From the NCBI GenBank assembly GCA_002254885.1, contig NJDG01000032.1:1-50076 (forward strand): a stretch of 50,076 nucleotides of DNA. Reading direction: 5' to 3'. The notes under the pieces were generated by a model that was given only the letters and a program-made list of their open reading frames with translations, made no database searches and was not told where the DNA came from. Shown in pieces: positions 1 through 8,753 of the stretch. The translations under genes and the position numbers were made by a program. Position 1 is the stretch's first letter, and every line of letters begins with the position of its first letter. The stretch comes from Thermoplasmatales archaeon ex4572_165 (lineage in GTDB: Archaea > Thermoplasmatota > E2 > DHVEG-1).

Positions 1-121
1 AAAGATTCAGCACGGAAAAAAAATATTCAATTTTCATTTAAAATCTAATTTTTCTTAATGAACAAATTTTTTTTTAAAATTGTAATTAAATATTGCATAC
101 ACAATACAGATTTGTAGATAC
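1..121. other. Non-coding left edge, promoter region
   Basis: No coding frame is visible. An A/T-rich stretch around 85-95 (TTAAATATTGC) is placed about 27-35 bases before the methyltransferase ATG at 122 and could be its TATA box, giving a leaderless or nearly leaderless mRNA. No restriction endonuclease gene is visible before the window edge. Confidence 0.4.
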
Positions 122-1930
122 ATGAGTAGATTGAAAACAGAAATTTCAAAAATTAGAAAGAAATATCGTATAGAGGATATTGAATCTTCTCTTGTTAGAT
201 TGTATTTAAATAATCATAATATTACCGATATAAAAAATAAAATAATCGTCAACTATCTGAAAAAAAAACCTGATTTTGATTTAATAAATAGATTTTCAAA
301 ACTGATTGGTAAGAATGAGCTGAAATCAATTGAAAGGATCTTTGAATTACTTATAGAATCAAAAGATCGAAAGTTAAGCGGATCGTTTTATACACCTCAA
401 TTTATTGTTAAATATATTGTAGATTCTGTTGTTAAAGGAGATATTACTGTTTGTGATAATGCATGTGGTAGTGGGGCATTTTTAATTGAAGCGGTAGAAA
501 AAATTCATAAAGATACAAATAAAAGTATAATATCAATAATTGAAAATAATATTTTTGCATGTGATATTTTAGATTATGCAATTAGAAGAACCAAGTTAAT
601 TCTTTCTTTGTTTGCACTTGCTCATAATGAGGATAAAATAGAAATTAAATTCAACATAATTTGTAAAGATAGCCTTAAAATCAATTGGCATAATCATTTT
701 CCGAAAATATTTGAAAAAGGCGGTTTTGATGCGATAATTGGAAATCCACCTTATATAAGAATACAAAACCTAGAATTAAAAAATAGAGAATATATTAAAA
801 GTAACTGGAAAACAGCAGAATCTGGAAACATTGATATTTATATGCCTTTTATTGAACTGGGGTTAAGTTTGTTAAATTCCAAAGGTTTTTTGGGTTATAT
901 CAATCCTAATTCTTATTTTTCAAGTTCCGCAGGATTTAATCTAAGAAATTTGTTGAATGACGGTCATCATATTTTTAAAATCATTAATTTTGATGAAATA
1001 AAAGTATTCAATGATGTAAGAGTCTATAGCTGCATAAATATTTTTTCAAAGCAAAGAAATGAAGCTATAAAATATTTTAAAGTAACAAATAACATTGATT
1101 CAATTCTTATCAATGATTCTGATTTTAAAGAGGTTTACCATAAAAATTTAGATAATAATTCTTGGAATTTTTTAACAAATGAAGAATTAGAATTTGTTAA
1201 TAAAGTTGAAAATATTGGTAAAAAACTCTCTGAAATTTCAAATATACATGTAGGTCTTGCAACATTAGCAGATAGATATTATTTACTAGATTATGGATTT
1301 AAAAAGAAGGTAAATGATAAAACATATAATATCGAACCAGAATCGACAAAGAAAATAATTAAAGCATCATTAATTCATTCAGAAATGGATATACAAAATA
1401 ATTCAAAGAGAGTTATTTGGCCCTATAAAAAGAAGGATGGAAAATGTAGTATCATTCCTGAAAATGAGTTAAAGGAAAATTTTCCAAATACTTTTGAATA
1501 CTTACAAGCAATAAAGCCAGTCTTAGAAAAAAGAGATAAAAATAAACAAAATCCTGTTTCATGGTATGCATATGGAAGGACACAAGGACTCGACTCTTCA
1601 TTTGGAAAAAAACTACTCACATCAAATATGAATAAAAAACCTAACTTTATATATTGCGAAGAAGAGGATTCAACATTTTTTTCAGGATATTCAATAATAC
1701 CTCATGATATTAATATAATAATTTTAAAAAAAATACTTAACTCAAAAGTTATGGAAAAATATATTGAACTAACCTCAAAGACATATCAGGGGGGCTGGAA
1801 ATCATATGCAAAAAGCATCATCGGAAAATTTTCGATACCGGAGTTTTCAAATGAAGAAGAAAATTTTTTATTTAATGCTGAGTCTCAAGAAGAAATTAAT
1901 AATTTCCTTGAAAGAAAATATAATGAATGA
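122..1930 (+). CDS. Adenine-specific DNA methyltransferase, Eco57I/TaqI-like
   Basis: Predicted N6-adenine DNA methyltransferase of the gamma class, using S-adenosylmethionine. The motifs are in the usual order: motif X as GSFYTP near residues 87-92, SAM-binding motif I as DNACGSGAF at 112-120, and catalytic motif IV as NPPY at 208-211. The rest (about residues 350-600) resembles a TaqI/Eco57I-type target-recognition region, with a short repeat-like stretch around VENIGKKLSEI. At 602 residues it has the length of a stand-alone type II enzyme or of the methylase half of a type IIG enzyme, but no PD-(D/E)XK nuclease motif is visible at the N-terminus. The next gene is on the opposite strand, and any partner endonuclease would lie left of the window. 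It may be an orphan methylase or half of a restriction-modification pair. Confidence 0.88.
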   Translation: MSRLKTEISKIRKKYRIEDIESSLVRLYLNNHNITDIKNKIIVNYLKKKPDFDLINRFSKLIGKNELKSIERIFELLIESKDRKLSGSFYTPQFIVKYIVDSVVKGDITVCDNACGSGAFLIEAVEKIHKDTNKSIISIIENNIFACDILDYAIRRTKLILSLFALAHNEDKIEIKFNIICKDSLKINWHNHFPKIFEKGGFDAIIGNPPYIRIQNLELKNREYIKSNWKTAESGNIDIYMPFIELGLSLLNSKGFLGYINPNSYFSSSAGFNLRNLLNDGHHIFKIINFDEIKVFNDVRVYSCINIFSKQRNEAIKYFKVTNNIDSILINDSDFKEVYHKNLDNNSWNFLTNEELEFVNKVENIGKKLSEISNIHVGLATLADRYYLLDYGFKKKVNDKTYNIEPESTKKIIKASLIHSEMDIQNNSKRVIWPYKKKDGKCSIIPENELKENFPNTFEYLQAIKPVLEKRDKNKQNPVSWYAYGRTQGLDSSFGKKLLTSNMNKKPNFIYCEEEDSTFFSGYSIIPHDINIIILKKILNSKVMEKYIELTSKTYQGGWKSYAKSIIGKFSIPEFSNEEENFLFNAESQEEINNFLERKYNE

Positions 1931-1952
1931 ATCCTTAAAGGTAATAAAGGAT
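1931..1952. terminator. Hairpin between convergent genes
   Basis: The arms ATCCTT (1931-1936) and AAGGAT (1947-1952) are perfectly complementary around a 10-base loop, directly after the methyltransferase stop codon and before the end of the convergent MFS gene. A bidirectional terminator is the simplest reading. The arms are short. Confidence 0.35.
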
Positions 1953-1977
1953 AATTAAGTATTTTATAAATAACTCG

Positions 1978-3165
1978 TCATTGATTTTCTATTGAGGTAT
2001 TGTTACTGACAAACATGAATAACATTAAAGCACATATTGTAAGTATTAATGCAAACATAAATGTGGCCTCAGGGGATATTTTGTCCCATAATACCCCTGC
2101 AAGTAAGCCTCCTGGAAGTGCGACCAGGCCAATTGCTGTATGAAATGTTCCAAGGGCTGTTGCCTTTAACTTTGGGGGTGCTAGATCTACAACAAATGCT
2201 CGTTGAACCCCATCAATCATTGCATAAAATACTCCATATATTACAAAAACAATAAGTAGAGTATACATCTGAGAAGTAAACATGAGACAGATGGCGGTGG
2301 CAGCAAACATCAAATACCCCATCATTAGGACAGGTTTCCTGCCGATTTTATCAGAAAGCAATCCTGATGGGATGATGAATAGGGTGTAAACAATATAGAA
2401 TAAAACATAAAGGGAAATTGCTGTCTCATTGTCTAGACCTATATTTCTTGCTTTTAACAGTATAAATGCATAGCCGAATTGTCCAAATGCAAAAACAGTT
2501 GAAACCAGGATAAAGAGTTTTAAGTTACGAGGTAAATCTTTCAAACTTACTTTAAAGGAGGTGGTCTCTTTTGGCTTGATTTCCTTTGTCTTATTCTTTT
2601 CCTTTATGGTCATTACACATAAAACAGCTATTGCTCCAGGTATAAACGCTACTAAAAATATATTTTTAAAACCAAGTATTGGTAATAATACAAAGGCAAG
2701 AACTGCCCCGCTTATTGATCCAATACCATCCATTGCCCGATGAAATCCATAGGCTTTCCCTCTAACAGATGAATCTGCAGATTCAGCAATAATTGCATCT
2801 CTTGGAGCGGTACGGATGCCTTTACCAATCCGTTCCAATACTCTAATAAATAAAACCAGAGGCCATGAATGTGAAAAAGCAAAAAGTGGTTTAGTAATCG
2901 ACGATAAACCATAGCCACAGAGAACAAATGGCTTTCGTTTTTTAATTTTGTCAGACCAATACCCTGAGAATACTTTTAGTAATGAAGCAGTTGATTCAGC
3001 TGCTCCTTCAACAAGACCTATAACACATGCACTAGCACCAAGAGTTACTAAATAAAGAGGGATTAAAGGAAACACCATCTGGCTGCTAAGATCGGTAAAT
3101 AAACTAACAAAACCAACGATGATAAGATTACGTGTTATACCATTTATAAAAGGTTTTTTATTCAT
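1978..3165 (-). CDS. MFS transporter, probable drug/metabolite exporter
   Basis: Major facilitator superfamily protein of 395 residues, the usual size for 12 membrane helices. The N-terminal FTDLSSQM stretch leads into helix 1. The cytoplasmic loop motif appears as SDKIKKRKP in the first half and again as SDKIGRKP in the second, and the conserved RIGKGIRTAPRDA segment is characteristic of one subgroup of MFS exporters. The substrate cannot be told from sequence. Its ATG overlaps the last 8 bases of the upstream PadR regulator, so the two are co-transcribed and probably translationally coupled. PadR-exporter pairs usually respond to toxic small molecules or antibiotics, which suggests an efflux role. 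Confidence 0.88.
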   Translation of the reverse strand: MNKKPFINGITRNLIIVGFVSLFTDLSSQMVFPLIPLYLVTLGASACVIGLVEGAAESTASLLKVFSGYWSDKIKKRKPFVLCGYGLSSITKPLFAFSHSWPLVLFIRVLERIGKGIRTAPRDAIIAESADSSVRGKAYGFHRAMDGIGSISGAVLAFVLLPILGFKNIFLVAFIPGAIAVLCVMTIKEKNKTKEIKPKETTSFKVSLKDLPRNLKLFILVSTVFAFGQFGYAFILLKARNIGLDNETAISLYVLFYIVYTLFIIPSGLLSDKIGRKPVLMMGYLMFAATAICLMFTSQMYTLLIVFVIYGVFYAMIDGVQRAFVVDLAPPKLKATALGTFHTAIGLVALPGGLLAGVLWDKISPEATFMFALILTICALMLFMFVSNNTSIENQ

Positions 3166-3460
3166 TTAATATGACCTCATCATAAAGCTCTTTGATTTTT
3201 TTACGTACTTGTTCTAACATTTCTTTTCCCTGAGTTGTTGCTATGTAATAGATACGTCGTTTACCCTTTATTATTTCATTATGAGTAACAAGAAGTTTGT
3301 CTTTGGTCATTTTGTGTAGTATTGGATAAACAGTTCCGGGGCTCACTGAATAGCCATGTCTTCTGAGTTCTTGAATGATTTCAATTCCGCAGATCTTTTC
3401 TTCTGTTGCATGGTATAAAATATGAATTCTAATAAATCCGTTGTAAAGATTTTTTATCAT
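3158..3460 (-). CDS. PadR-family transcriptional regulator
   Basis: Small winged-helix repressor of 100 residues. The PadR signature is clear: an N-terminal GFIRIHILYH helix, a recognition region with GIEIIQELRRHGYSVSPGT followed by VYPILHKM, and a wing with basic residues (KGKRRIYYI). The C-terminal dimerisation helix (EMLEQVRKKIKEL) is short, as in the compact PadR-s1 group. It heads a two-gene operon with the MFS exporter that overlaps its 3' end. Four copies of a CGATAT-type motif lie directly upstream (3461-3525), between and around the probable TATA box, so autoregulation with ligand-controlled derepression of the exporter is likely. Confidence 0.92.
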   Translation of the reverse strand: MIKNLYNGFIRIHILYHATEEKICGIEIIQELRRHGYSVSPGTVYPILHKMTKDKLLVTHNEIIKGKRRIYYIATTQGKEMLEQVRKKIKELYDEVILNE

Positions 3461-3525
3461 GATATCGATAATAGATATCGTAATTCGATATAATAAACTT
3501 TTCTGATTAATAAAACGATATAATA
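3461..3525 (-). promoter_or_regulatory. padR-MFS promoter with repeated CGATAT operator motifs
   Basis: On the + strand, GATATCG occurs at 3461-3467 and 3474-3480, and the identical 10-mer CGATATAATA at 3486-3495 and 3516-3525 (30 bases apart). Read on the minus strand, the inner TATTATATCG lies about 26-35 bases before the padR ATG at 3460 and can serve as the TATA box, which would make the mRNA leaderless. The CGATATC pair sits between the TATA box and the start codon, where a bound repressor would block the polymerase. This is inferred PadR autoregulation; no binding data exist. Confidence 0.5.
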
Positions 3526-3596
3526 GATTATCAAGCGAAGTAAAAACTCATATGAAAATTCCTATCAGAGCTACTGAAAACTATTCAATAAAAAAA

Positions 3597-3836
3597 TTAG
3601 GATTGATAAAAGAATAACTTCAAAAGATTACTTCCCTCTACATACTCCTGAGAGAATAATCTTGCAGTTTCTTTATCTAATCCTTGGCAAATAAGTTCTT
3701 TTTGAAAGGTTTTACCACCTTTCTGAGCTTGTTTTTTAAATGAAAGCCATGAACTCCCTGATCTCAACAGAATTAATGGTGTTCTTGACATGATGCTGGC
3801 TATGAACTTAATGGGATCATTAGATGATTTACTCAT
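3597..3836 (-). CDS. Small conserved hypothetical protein of a regulator cassette
   Basis: Basic 79-residue protein with no recognised domain, signal peptide or membrane helix. It starts with ATG at 3836, with a GGTGGGG stretch about 13 bases upstream. It contains a Lys/Gly-rich central part (FKKQAQKGGKTFQKEL) followed by a predicted helix (LDKETARLFSQEYVEG). It lies 47 bases downstream of a 96-residue protein and third in a same-strand row headed by a winged-helix regulator, so the three probably form one operon. The end of the last helix resembles the end of the 96-residue neighbour only in general character. The function is unknown. Confidence 0.7.
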   Translation of the reverse strand: MSKSSNDPIKFIASIMSRTPLILLRSGSSWLSFKKQAQKGGKTFQKELICQGLDKETARLFSQEYVEGSNLLKLFFYQS

Positions 3837-3883
3837 TTGTAAAATCGCCCCACCAAGCTAAATAAACAAAGGTTCATAGGCGA

Positions 3884-4174
3884 TCAGTCGTGGCTTTTTG
3901 GGAATCCCTTCATCATTTTTCCAATGTTTAATGTTGAGAGATACTGGCTGGTCAGTTCATACGACTCAGATTCAGACATTCCTGCATTTTTAAGTTCCTT
4001 GTAAAAAATTGCAGCAGCAGTTGCGTATTGTTTTGCACTTTCTGGACTATATAAGATAATACTGAGCTCTTTTAGCAATCCAGGAACTTTTTCAGCTACA
4101 ACGTCAAGTATTTCTTTTATTTTTTCAGGGTCAGGCATTTTATGATCTGGACCTTGTTCTCTATGATTATTCAT
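3884..4174 (-). CDS. Small conserved hypothetical protein of a regulator cassette
   Basis: Soluble 96-residue protein, predicted almost all helical. An N-terminal segment (MPDPEKIKEILDVVAEKVPGLLKEL) resembles proteins I recall beside winged-helix regulators in methanogens. A second half (AAAIFYKELKNAGMSESESYELTSQY) has a metal- and cofactor-free look. A GGAGG ribosome binding site sits about 12 bases before the ATG at 4174. It is the middle gene of a three-gene row: winged-helix regulator, this gene, then a 79-residue basic protein. No enzymatic motif is visible. A partner or ligand-sensing role for the regulator is only a guess. Confidence 0.75.
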   Translation of the reverse strand: MNNHREQGPDHKMPDPEKIKEILDVVAEKVPGLLKELSIILYSPESAKQYATAAAIFYKELKNAGMSESESYELTSQYLSTLNIGKMMKGFPKSHD

Positions 4175-4227
4175 TTTTATTTTTCCTCCAAACTTTTTTT
4201 GGTTGTATCCATATAAGTCTGGTCACT

Positions 4228-4662
4228 TTATTTGATGAAACCGAGCACTTGTGACCATTTTTCGATCACTTCATCGGTAAGATTGTAGACAATTCTTGAT
4301 CCTTTCTGCTGTGAATATACCATATTTTTTGTTTCAAGATTCTTTAATTTTTCTCGAATAATTCTTCGAGATGCAGTACCTCGTTGAGATCTAACATTAT
4401 CGGTGATTTGAGATATATTCAAATCCTTTTTTTGAGTTAATACTCGTATAATATCTTTTTCAATGGGATCTTTCAAATCAGATAAAATAGTATCTGGTGT
4501 TAAACCACCATGTTCAAGCATGATACCTATTAATCGAATGTAATTACTTGTTGATTTTCCAATTTCTTGAAACGGTTGGATTACTGCCCGAAGCATATTT
4601 TCAAGTTCATCGATACGTTTGTTTAATGATTTGATTTCATCTGATAAATTATCTTTATCCAC
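4228..4662 (-). CDS. Winged-helix transcriptional regulator with N-terminal coiled coil
   Basis: The protein has 144 residues. Residues 1-35 form a predicted coiled coil (IKSLNKRIDELENMLRAVI), suggesting dimerisation. Residues 65-140 form a winged-helix DNA-binding domain: DPIEKDIIRVLTQKKDLNISQI, a recognition helix around RGTASRRIIREKLKNLE, and a wing MVYSQQKGSRIVYNL. It resembles MarR/ArsR-like archaeal regulators without metal-binding cysteines. It heads the row of three same-strand genes ending at 3597, with 53 bases to the next gene. The ligand and targets are unknown. Confidence 0.8.
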   Translation of the reverse strand: MDKDNLSDEIKSLNKRIDELENMLRAVIQPFQEIGKSTSNYIRLIGIMLEHGGLTPDTILSDLKDPIEKDIIRVLTQKKDLNISQITDNVRSQRGTASRRIIREKLKNLETKNMVYSQQKGSRIVYNLTDEVIEKWSQVLGFIK

Positions 4663-4726
4663 AGGTTAAATCAATAAAAAATAGATACATAAAGTATTCG
4701 GCAATAAAAAATTGATAAATTTCTAA

Positions 4727-6004
4727 TTATTCCGAAATTTCTTTGTATTCATCATATGCCTTTTCAATATAGAAAACAAATTCATTGATGTCATTTGTAT
4801 CAACAAGATTTTCACATGCATTTATTTGATATGATATTGCGTTTTCAACATGTTGTTGATCAGCAGATGAAAGATCCATATTGAGGAATTTTTCATACTG
4901 AGAAAACACATTTTGTGTTCTAAAAAACGTATAATCGGCAGCAAAAACTTGTGTTGAAAGAGTGACTTCTGTAAACATCTGTGATTTACTACCTTCATCA
5001 CAGTCAACATAATAAGGTTCAACCTTGTCTGTATTTATCCAAATCCATCGTTCCTCTCCTTTCATGAATCTAAAAATGTAGTCTTCTTTTGTGTCATCTT
5101 CATCTTCAATGCTACATATGCGATTTATGATTTGTCGGTTAGTTGAATATGGTGTCATACCATAGGTGGGATCAAGAAGTACCCATCCATAACTTGGGAT
5201 GTAATATTCAACCATGTAATGCATCTGGGTCCAAAAACCTTGATCATTATTGGCCAGTATTACTCTGGCAGGAATATTCTTTGATCGGAAAAGCGCACAT
5301 GCTAGATGCGCCCGTCCTACGTTTTCTCCATTGATTTTAAGGGTTGTTAATGCATCTTGTTTCAGAAATGTTTTTGTCCAGAGTTGAATCAGAAATAATC
5401 CATGCCTATGATTTAAAATAAACGATGAAATGTTTTTTGCGTAACTATAAACTGAATCCTGTTCTCCTTCAAGTTTATTTGCGGTTCTTTTTATCCGTAT
5501 TCTTTTCACCTGGACCATCTCTGAACTTGAAAGCCATTGTTGGGTTTCCTCAGGATTTTCCCATGGTGAATTTGGTATAGGAACATCCTTTGGTGAATCT
5601 GAAAAATCATGTGATTCAACAAGAACCCATATGGTAAAATGAATGAGGGTATGTTGTCCTTGTTGCATAGACGAAAGTGAAAAATTGATTACTCTATTTG
5701 GGGAATAGATATCTTTTTCAATTGTATATTTTTGAATATTTGTGGTGGTATCATTTAATATATCTAGAACAATAGGTACTTGATATCCATAGTTAGGTGG
5801 AAATACATAGTATAATTGAAATGAATCAGTATTTTCAATTGCTTCTAATTCTAAATAATGTTCTACACGTAAGAGATTAAGCTCTTTTGATTCATTCATA
5901 TTAGAAATTGTAGGTATTGGAAATGCTGTAAGTGAGGGGAGGAATAATAGGGCGGTTATTATGATACTTATCATAGCAATGATGCCTTGTTTTTTTTGGT
6001 ACAT
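4727..6004 (-). CDS. Exported transglutaminase-like cysteine peptidase-fold protein
   Basis: The protein has 425 residues with an N-terminal signal peptide (MYQKKQGIIAMISIIITALL then a small-residue region). Residues about 185-290 form a transglutaminase-like core with a complete Cys-His-Asp triad: C236 in RAHLACALFRSKNIPARV, H262 in MHYMVEYY, and D278 in WVLLDPTYG. The first 160 residues look like a beta-rich domain, and the last 80 are helical and poorly conserved. In archaea such proteins are mostly thought to be proteases or peptidoglycan/pseudomurein-unrelated amidases rather than cross-linkers, so the substrate is open. It is likely single-transcribed, upstream of and on the same strand as the small regulator cassette. 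Confidence 0.8.
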   Translation of the reverse strand: MYQKKQGIIAMISIIITALLFLPSLTAFPIPTISNMNESKELNLLRVEHYLELEAIENTDSFQLYYVFPPNYGYQVPIVLDILNDTTTNIQKYTIEKDIYSPNRVINFSLSSMQQGQHTLIHFTIWVLVESHDFSDSPKDVPIPNSPWENPEETQQWLSSSEMVQVKRIRIKRTANKLEGEQDSVYSYAKNISSFILNHRHGLFLIQLWTKTFLKQDALTTLKINGENVGRAHLACALFRSKNIPARVILANNDQGFWTQMHYMVEYYIPSYGWVLLDPTYGMTPYSTNRQIINRICSIEDEDDTKEDYIFRFMKGEERWIWINTDKVEPYYVDCDEGSKSQMFTEVTLSTQVFAADYTFFRTQNVFSQYEKFLNMDLSSADQQHVENAISYQINACENLVDTNDINEFVFYIEKAYDEYKEISE

Positions 6005-6083
6005 GGTTTTTCTTTCTCCAAATTAAACAAATATATTTGTAATTAATATAAAAAGGTTAACATTAATATTAATATTTTGTGTT

Positions 6084-6956
6084 TCATAAAATAGAAGGAT
6101 TCTTTCTTTTTGACATTAAAAATGGTTTTATAAGAAGTAAAAAAATGAAAAGAAAGCCCATGAAAACAACAATAGTGGAACCTGTGGGAAGATCAAATAG
6201 AATAGATAAGATTGATCCTAAAAAACTTGTTCCAATGCCAATAATGACTGCAAGTATCATCATATGTTTCAGATTTTGTACAAAAAGCCCTGAAATAGCC
6301 GCAGGAATTGTCAACATTGCAATTACTAATACAACACCAACAACCTTAATTAAAACAACCGTTGTTAATGCAACTAACACAAGTAAAACCAGATTAAGAA
6401 GCCCTACATTAATACCGCTGATTTGTGCAAATTCCTCATCAAATGTTAGGATTTTCAGATCTTTAAATAAGAACATGCTAACTATCAAAATAACAATCAC
6501 AAGCAAAACCATAATTAACAGATCAGAAAATTGAACAAGGAGGATATTTCCAAATAAAATGCTAATAGGATCTTGCATTTGAATTATATTTCTATCAACT
6601 GGGTTTATAAGAAGCACACCTAGTGCCATACCTACAACCCAAATAACGCCAATTGTTGAATCCTCACGTAGACGTTGCTTTATCAAAGGCACACTCATGA
6701 TAATAGCAGTGCCTACTGCAAAAAGAACAGCACCAATGAGTGGTTCTAACCATATCCATCCCATTGTATACTGTAAGAAATATGCAAGTCCTATACCACC
6801 AAATGTTGCGTGTGCGATTCCACCACTAACAAAAACAATTCGTTTCACAACCACAAGACTTCCAATGATGCCACAAGATATACTTGCAAGGATACTTGCA
6901 GCAAACATTCGTTGAACAAAAGTATGAGAAAACAACTCAAAAAAGGAATCAATCAT
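6084..6956 (-). CDS. znuB: Metal ABC transporter permease (ZnuB/MntB family)
   Basis: Membrane permease of a high-affinity Zn/Mn importer, 290 residues with about eight or nine hydrophobic helices. The family signature near the N-terminus is present (GGIAHATFGGIGLAYFL, the ABC-3 pattern). The conserved segment ISGINVGLLNLVLLVLVALT and the VGVVLVIAMLTIPAA helix follow. Its ATG shares one base with the stop codon of the ATPase gene (TAATG overlap), so translation is coupled. It is the last gene of the order substrate-binding protein, ATPase, permease. Manganese or iron cannot be excluded, because members of the family differ in specificity. Confidence 0.92.
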   Translation of the reverse strand: MIDSFFELFSHTFVQRMFAASILASISCGIIGSLVVVKRIVFVSGGIAHATFGGIGLAYFLQYTMGWIWLEPLIGAVLFAVGTAIIMSVPLIKQRLREDSTIGVIWVVGMALGVLLINPVDRNIIQMQDPISILFGNILLVQFSDLLIMVLLVIVILIVSMFLFKDLKILTFDEEFAQISGINVGLLNLVLLVLVALTTVVLIKVVGVVLVIAMLTIPAAISGLFVQNLKHMMILAVIIGIGTSFLGSILSILFDLPTGSTIVVFMGFLFIFLLLIKPFLMSKRKNPSIL

Positions 6957-7741
6957 TAAGGACTCTCCTTCTTTTGTTTTTTATGTTTGTGTTCATCAAG
7001 CACTCGATGTGGAACACCATGAGCAATTAATTCCACGGGACAACTATATGCTGCCTCTAACATTTCTTTTGATAGAACTCTGTCATCATCATGCATAAAC
7101 AAATACCGATTCAAACAAGAGATACGGCCAACAAAGGTCGATAAAACTCCAATATCATGAGTAATAAAAACAATTGTCATTTTTTTATTTAACTCTTTTA
7201 AGAAATGATAAATGCTTTCCTTAATGTCCTTATCTACACTTGCTGTTGGCTCATCCAACAAAAGAATTTTAGGTTGAGATGCAAGGGCTCGTGCAATAAA
7301 AACTCGTTGTCGTTGCCCGCCAGACAGCTCACTAATATGTCGATTTGCATAGGCTTTCATTTCAACAATTTCCAATGCATGTTTTGCATGTTCTTTATCT
7401 TCAACAGTATAAAATGGATGCATCCCTCTAACGTTTCTTCTACCCATGAGGACCACATCCCACACAGAGATTGGAAATTGTGTGTCAAACTCTGCATACT
7501 GGGGGACATATCCAATATATTTTCTTCCATGCTGGGGTGTTTTATTAAAAATTTTAATACTTCCCTTATGAATTGGTATAAGCCCAAGAATTGCTTTCAA
7601 AAGAGTTGATTTCCCTCCACCATTAGGTCCGATGATACTAAAAAAATCTCCTTGATTAATCTCAAGATTGATATTTTCAATAATAATGGTATTATTGTAT
7701 CCTGCTGATAGATTACGAATCTCAATTGCTATTTCTTTCAT
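6956..7741 (-). CDS. znuC: Metal ABC transporter ATP-binding protein (ZnuC/MntA family)
   Basis: ATPase of 261 residues that powers the importer. Walker A is GPNGGGKST at 38-46, the signature is LSGGQRQR, and Walker B with the D-loop is LLLDEPTASVD. The H-loop is FITHDIGVL. The Q-loop YVPQYAEFD and the segment VWDVVLMGRR are typical of the zinc/manganese group. The C-terminal tail is rich in His and Lys (HKHKKQKKESP), which may contact metal or be disordered. It lies 67 bases downstream of the substrate-binding protein and overlaps the permease by one base. Confidence 0.94.
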   Translation of the reverse strand: MKEIAIEIRNLSAGYNNTIIIENINLEINQGDFFSIIGPNGGGKSTLLKAILGLIPIHKGSIKIFNKTPQHGRKYIGYVPQYAEFDTQFPISVWDVVLMGRRNVRGMHPFYTVEDKEHAKHALEIVEMKAYANRHISELSGGQRQRVFIARALASQPKILLLDEPTASVDKDIKESIYHFLKELNKKMTIVFITHDIGVLSTFVGRISCLNRYLFMHDDDRVLSKEMLEAAYSCPVELIAHGVPHRVLDEHKHKKQKKESP

Positions 7742-7808
7742 CTCTCTTCAACCAATTATTAACAAGATTATTACTTATATGTTTTAATGTATCGGTCTTC
7801 ATTTAATA

Positions 7809-8753
7809 TTACGGTGTTTGACCTTGAAAACCCGTAAGCATTTCTGATGCCAAAGAATACATAGCTTCTTGATAATTGCTCATTAATGGATCTGCAAAAA
7901 CAACTCTTCCACCAATCTCCTCAGCTATCGTTTCTGCACTTGCAACATCAAACTGAGGGGCAACAAAAATAACTTTTATTAATTCATTTTTAGCTTGTTC
8001 AATGACTGCTGCTACTCCTGCGGGTCCAGGTTGCTTTCCATTATCCTCTATTGAAATTTGTTTTAAATTATATGTATCACTAAAATATCCCCATGCAGGA
8101 TGATACGCCATAAAGGATTTTCCAGCATAGGGCTGTAACATATTGCTGATATTATTATGAAGAGCATCTAACTCTGAAACATATCCTTCATAATTGAAAT
8201 GATATTCTTCTTGATTTTCTGGGTCGATTTCAATTAATCCATTATATACAACCTCAGCCATTTTTTTATAGTTTAATGGAGACGTCCAAATATGTGAATC
8301 AATACCGGCATGATCTGGATCATGTTGTACGCCTGATTCATCATAGTGATCTTGTCTATAATGTTCATCCAATGAAACAACATCGATATCCTTTGAACAA
8401 TCAAATACAACCAAATCATCATTTTGTTCAAGTATCGTATTCATATGAACAATTTCAAATTCAACACCCGAACCAACTATAAAATAGGCTTTTGATTTAG
8501 ATACCTTTATCATCTGAGATGGTGTGGGTTCATAGGAATGAGGGCTTTGACCTTCGGGGACAAGAGTTGTAATTGAAACAAGCTGACCACCTATGGCATC
8601 AACCATCTCTTTTTGGGGAATGATTGTGACAAGAACATTTATTTTATCCGAAGAGATGTTACTATCTATGCAACCATTCATTGCCAATACAATAAATAGA
8701 ATAACTGTAAATAAGCTCAGCTTTTTGATATGTAATTTTCGTATTTTTATCAT
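7809..8753 (-). CDS. znuA: Metal ABC transporter substrate-binding lipoprotein (ZnuA family)
   Basis: Extracellular metal-binding protein of cluster A-I, 314 residues. A signal peptide ends at a lipobox-like Cys (C28 in AMNGC), suggesting lipid anchoring. The four expected metal ligands are visible: H72 (SPHSYEPTP), H154 (DSHIWTSP), H218 (AYHPAWGYF) and D288 (FADPL). A His/Asp-rich loop lies just before the second ligand (about 129-152), a feature of zinc-specific ZnuA rather than manganese-specific PsaA. An inverted repeat about 90-100 bases upstream could be an operator. It heads the operon with the ATPase and permease. Confidence 0.93.
   Translation of the reverse strand: MIKIRKLHIKKLSLFTVILFIVLAMNGCIDSNISSDKINVLVTIIPQKEMVDAIGGQLVSITTLVPEGQSPHSYEPTPSQMIKVSKSKAYFIVGSGVEFEIVHMNTILEQNDDLVVFDCSKDIDVVSLDEHYRQDHYDESGVQHDPDHAGIDSHIWTSPLNYKKMAEVVYNGLIEIDPENQEEYHFNYEGYVSELDALHNNISNMLQPYAGKSFMAYHPAWGYFSDTYNLKQISIEDNGKQPGPAGVAAVIEQAKNELIKVIFVAPQFDVASAETIAEEIGGRVVFADPLMSNYQEAMYSLASEMLTGFQGQTP

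Noticed and set aside
6079-6534. Plus-strand open frame of 151 codons over the metal permease
   Set aside because: Antisense to the znuB-like gene; basic low-complexity composition and no recognisable domain.
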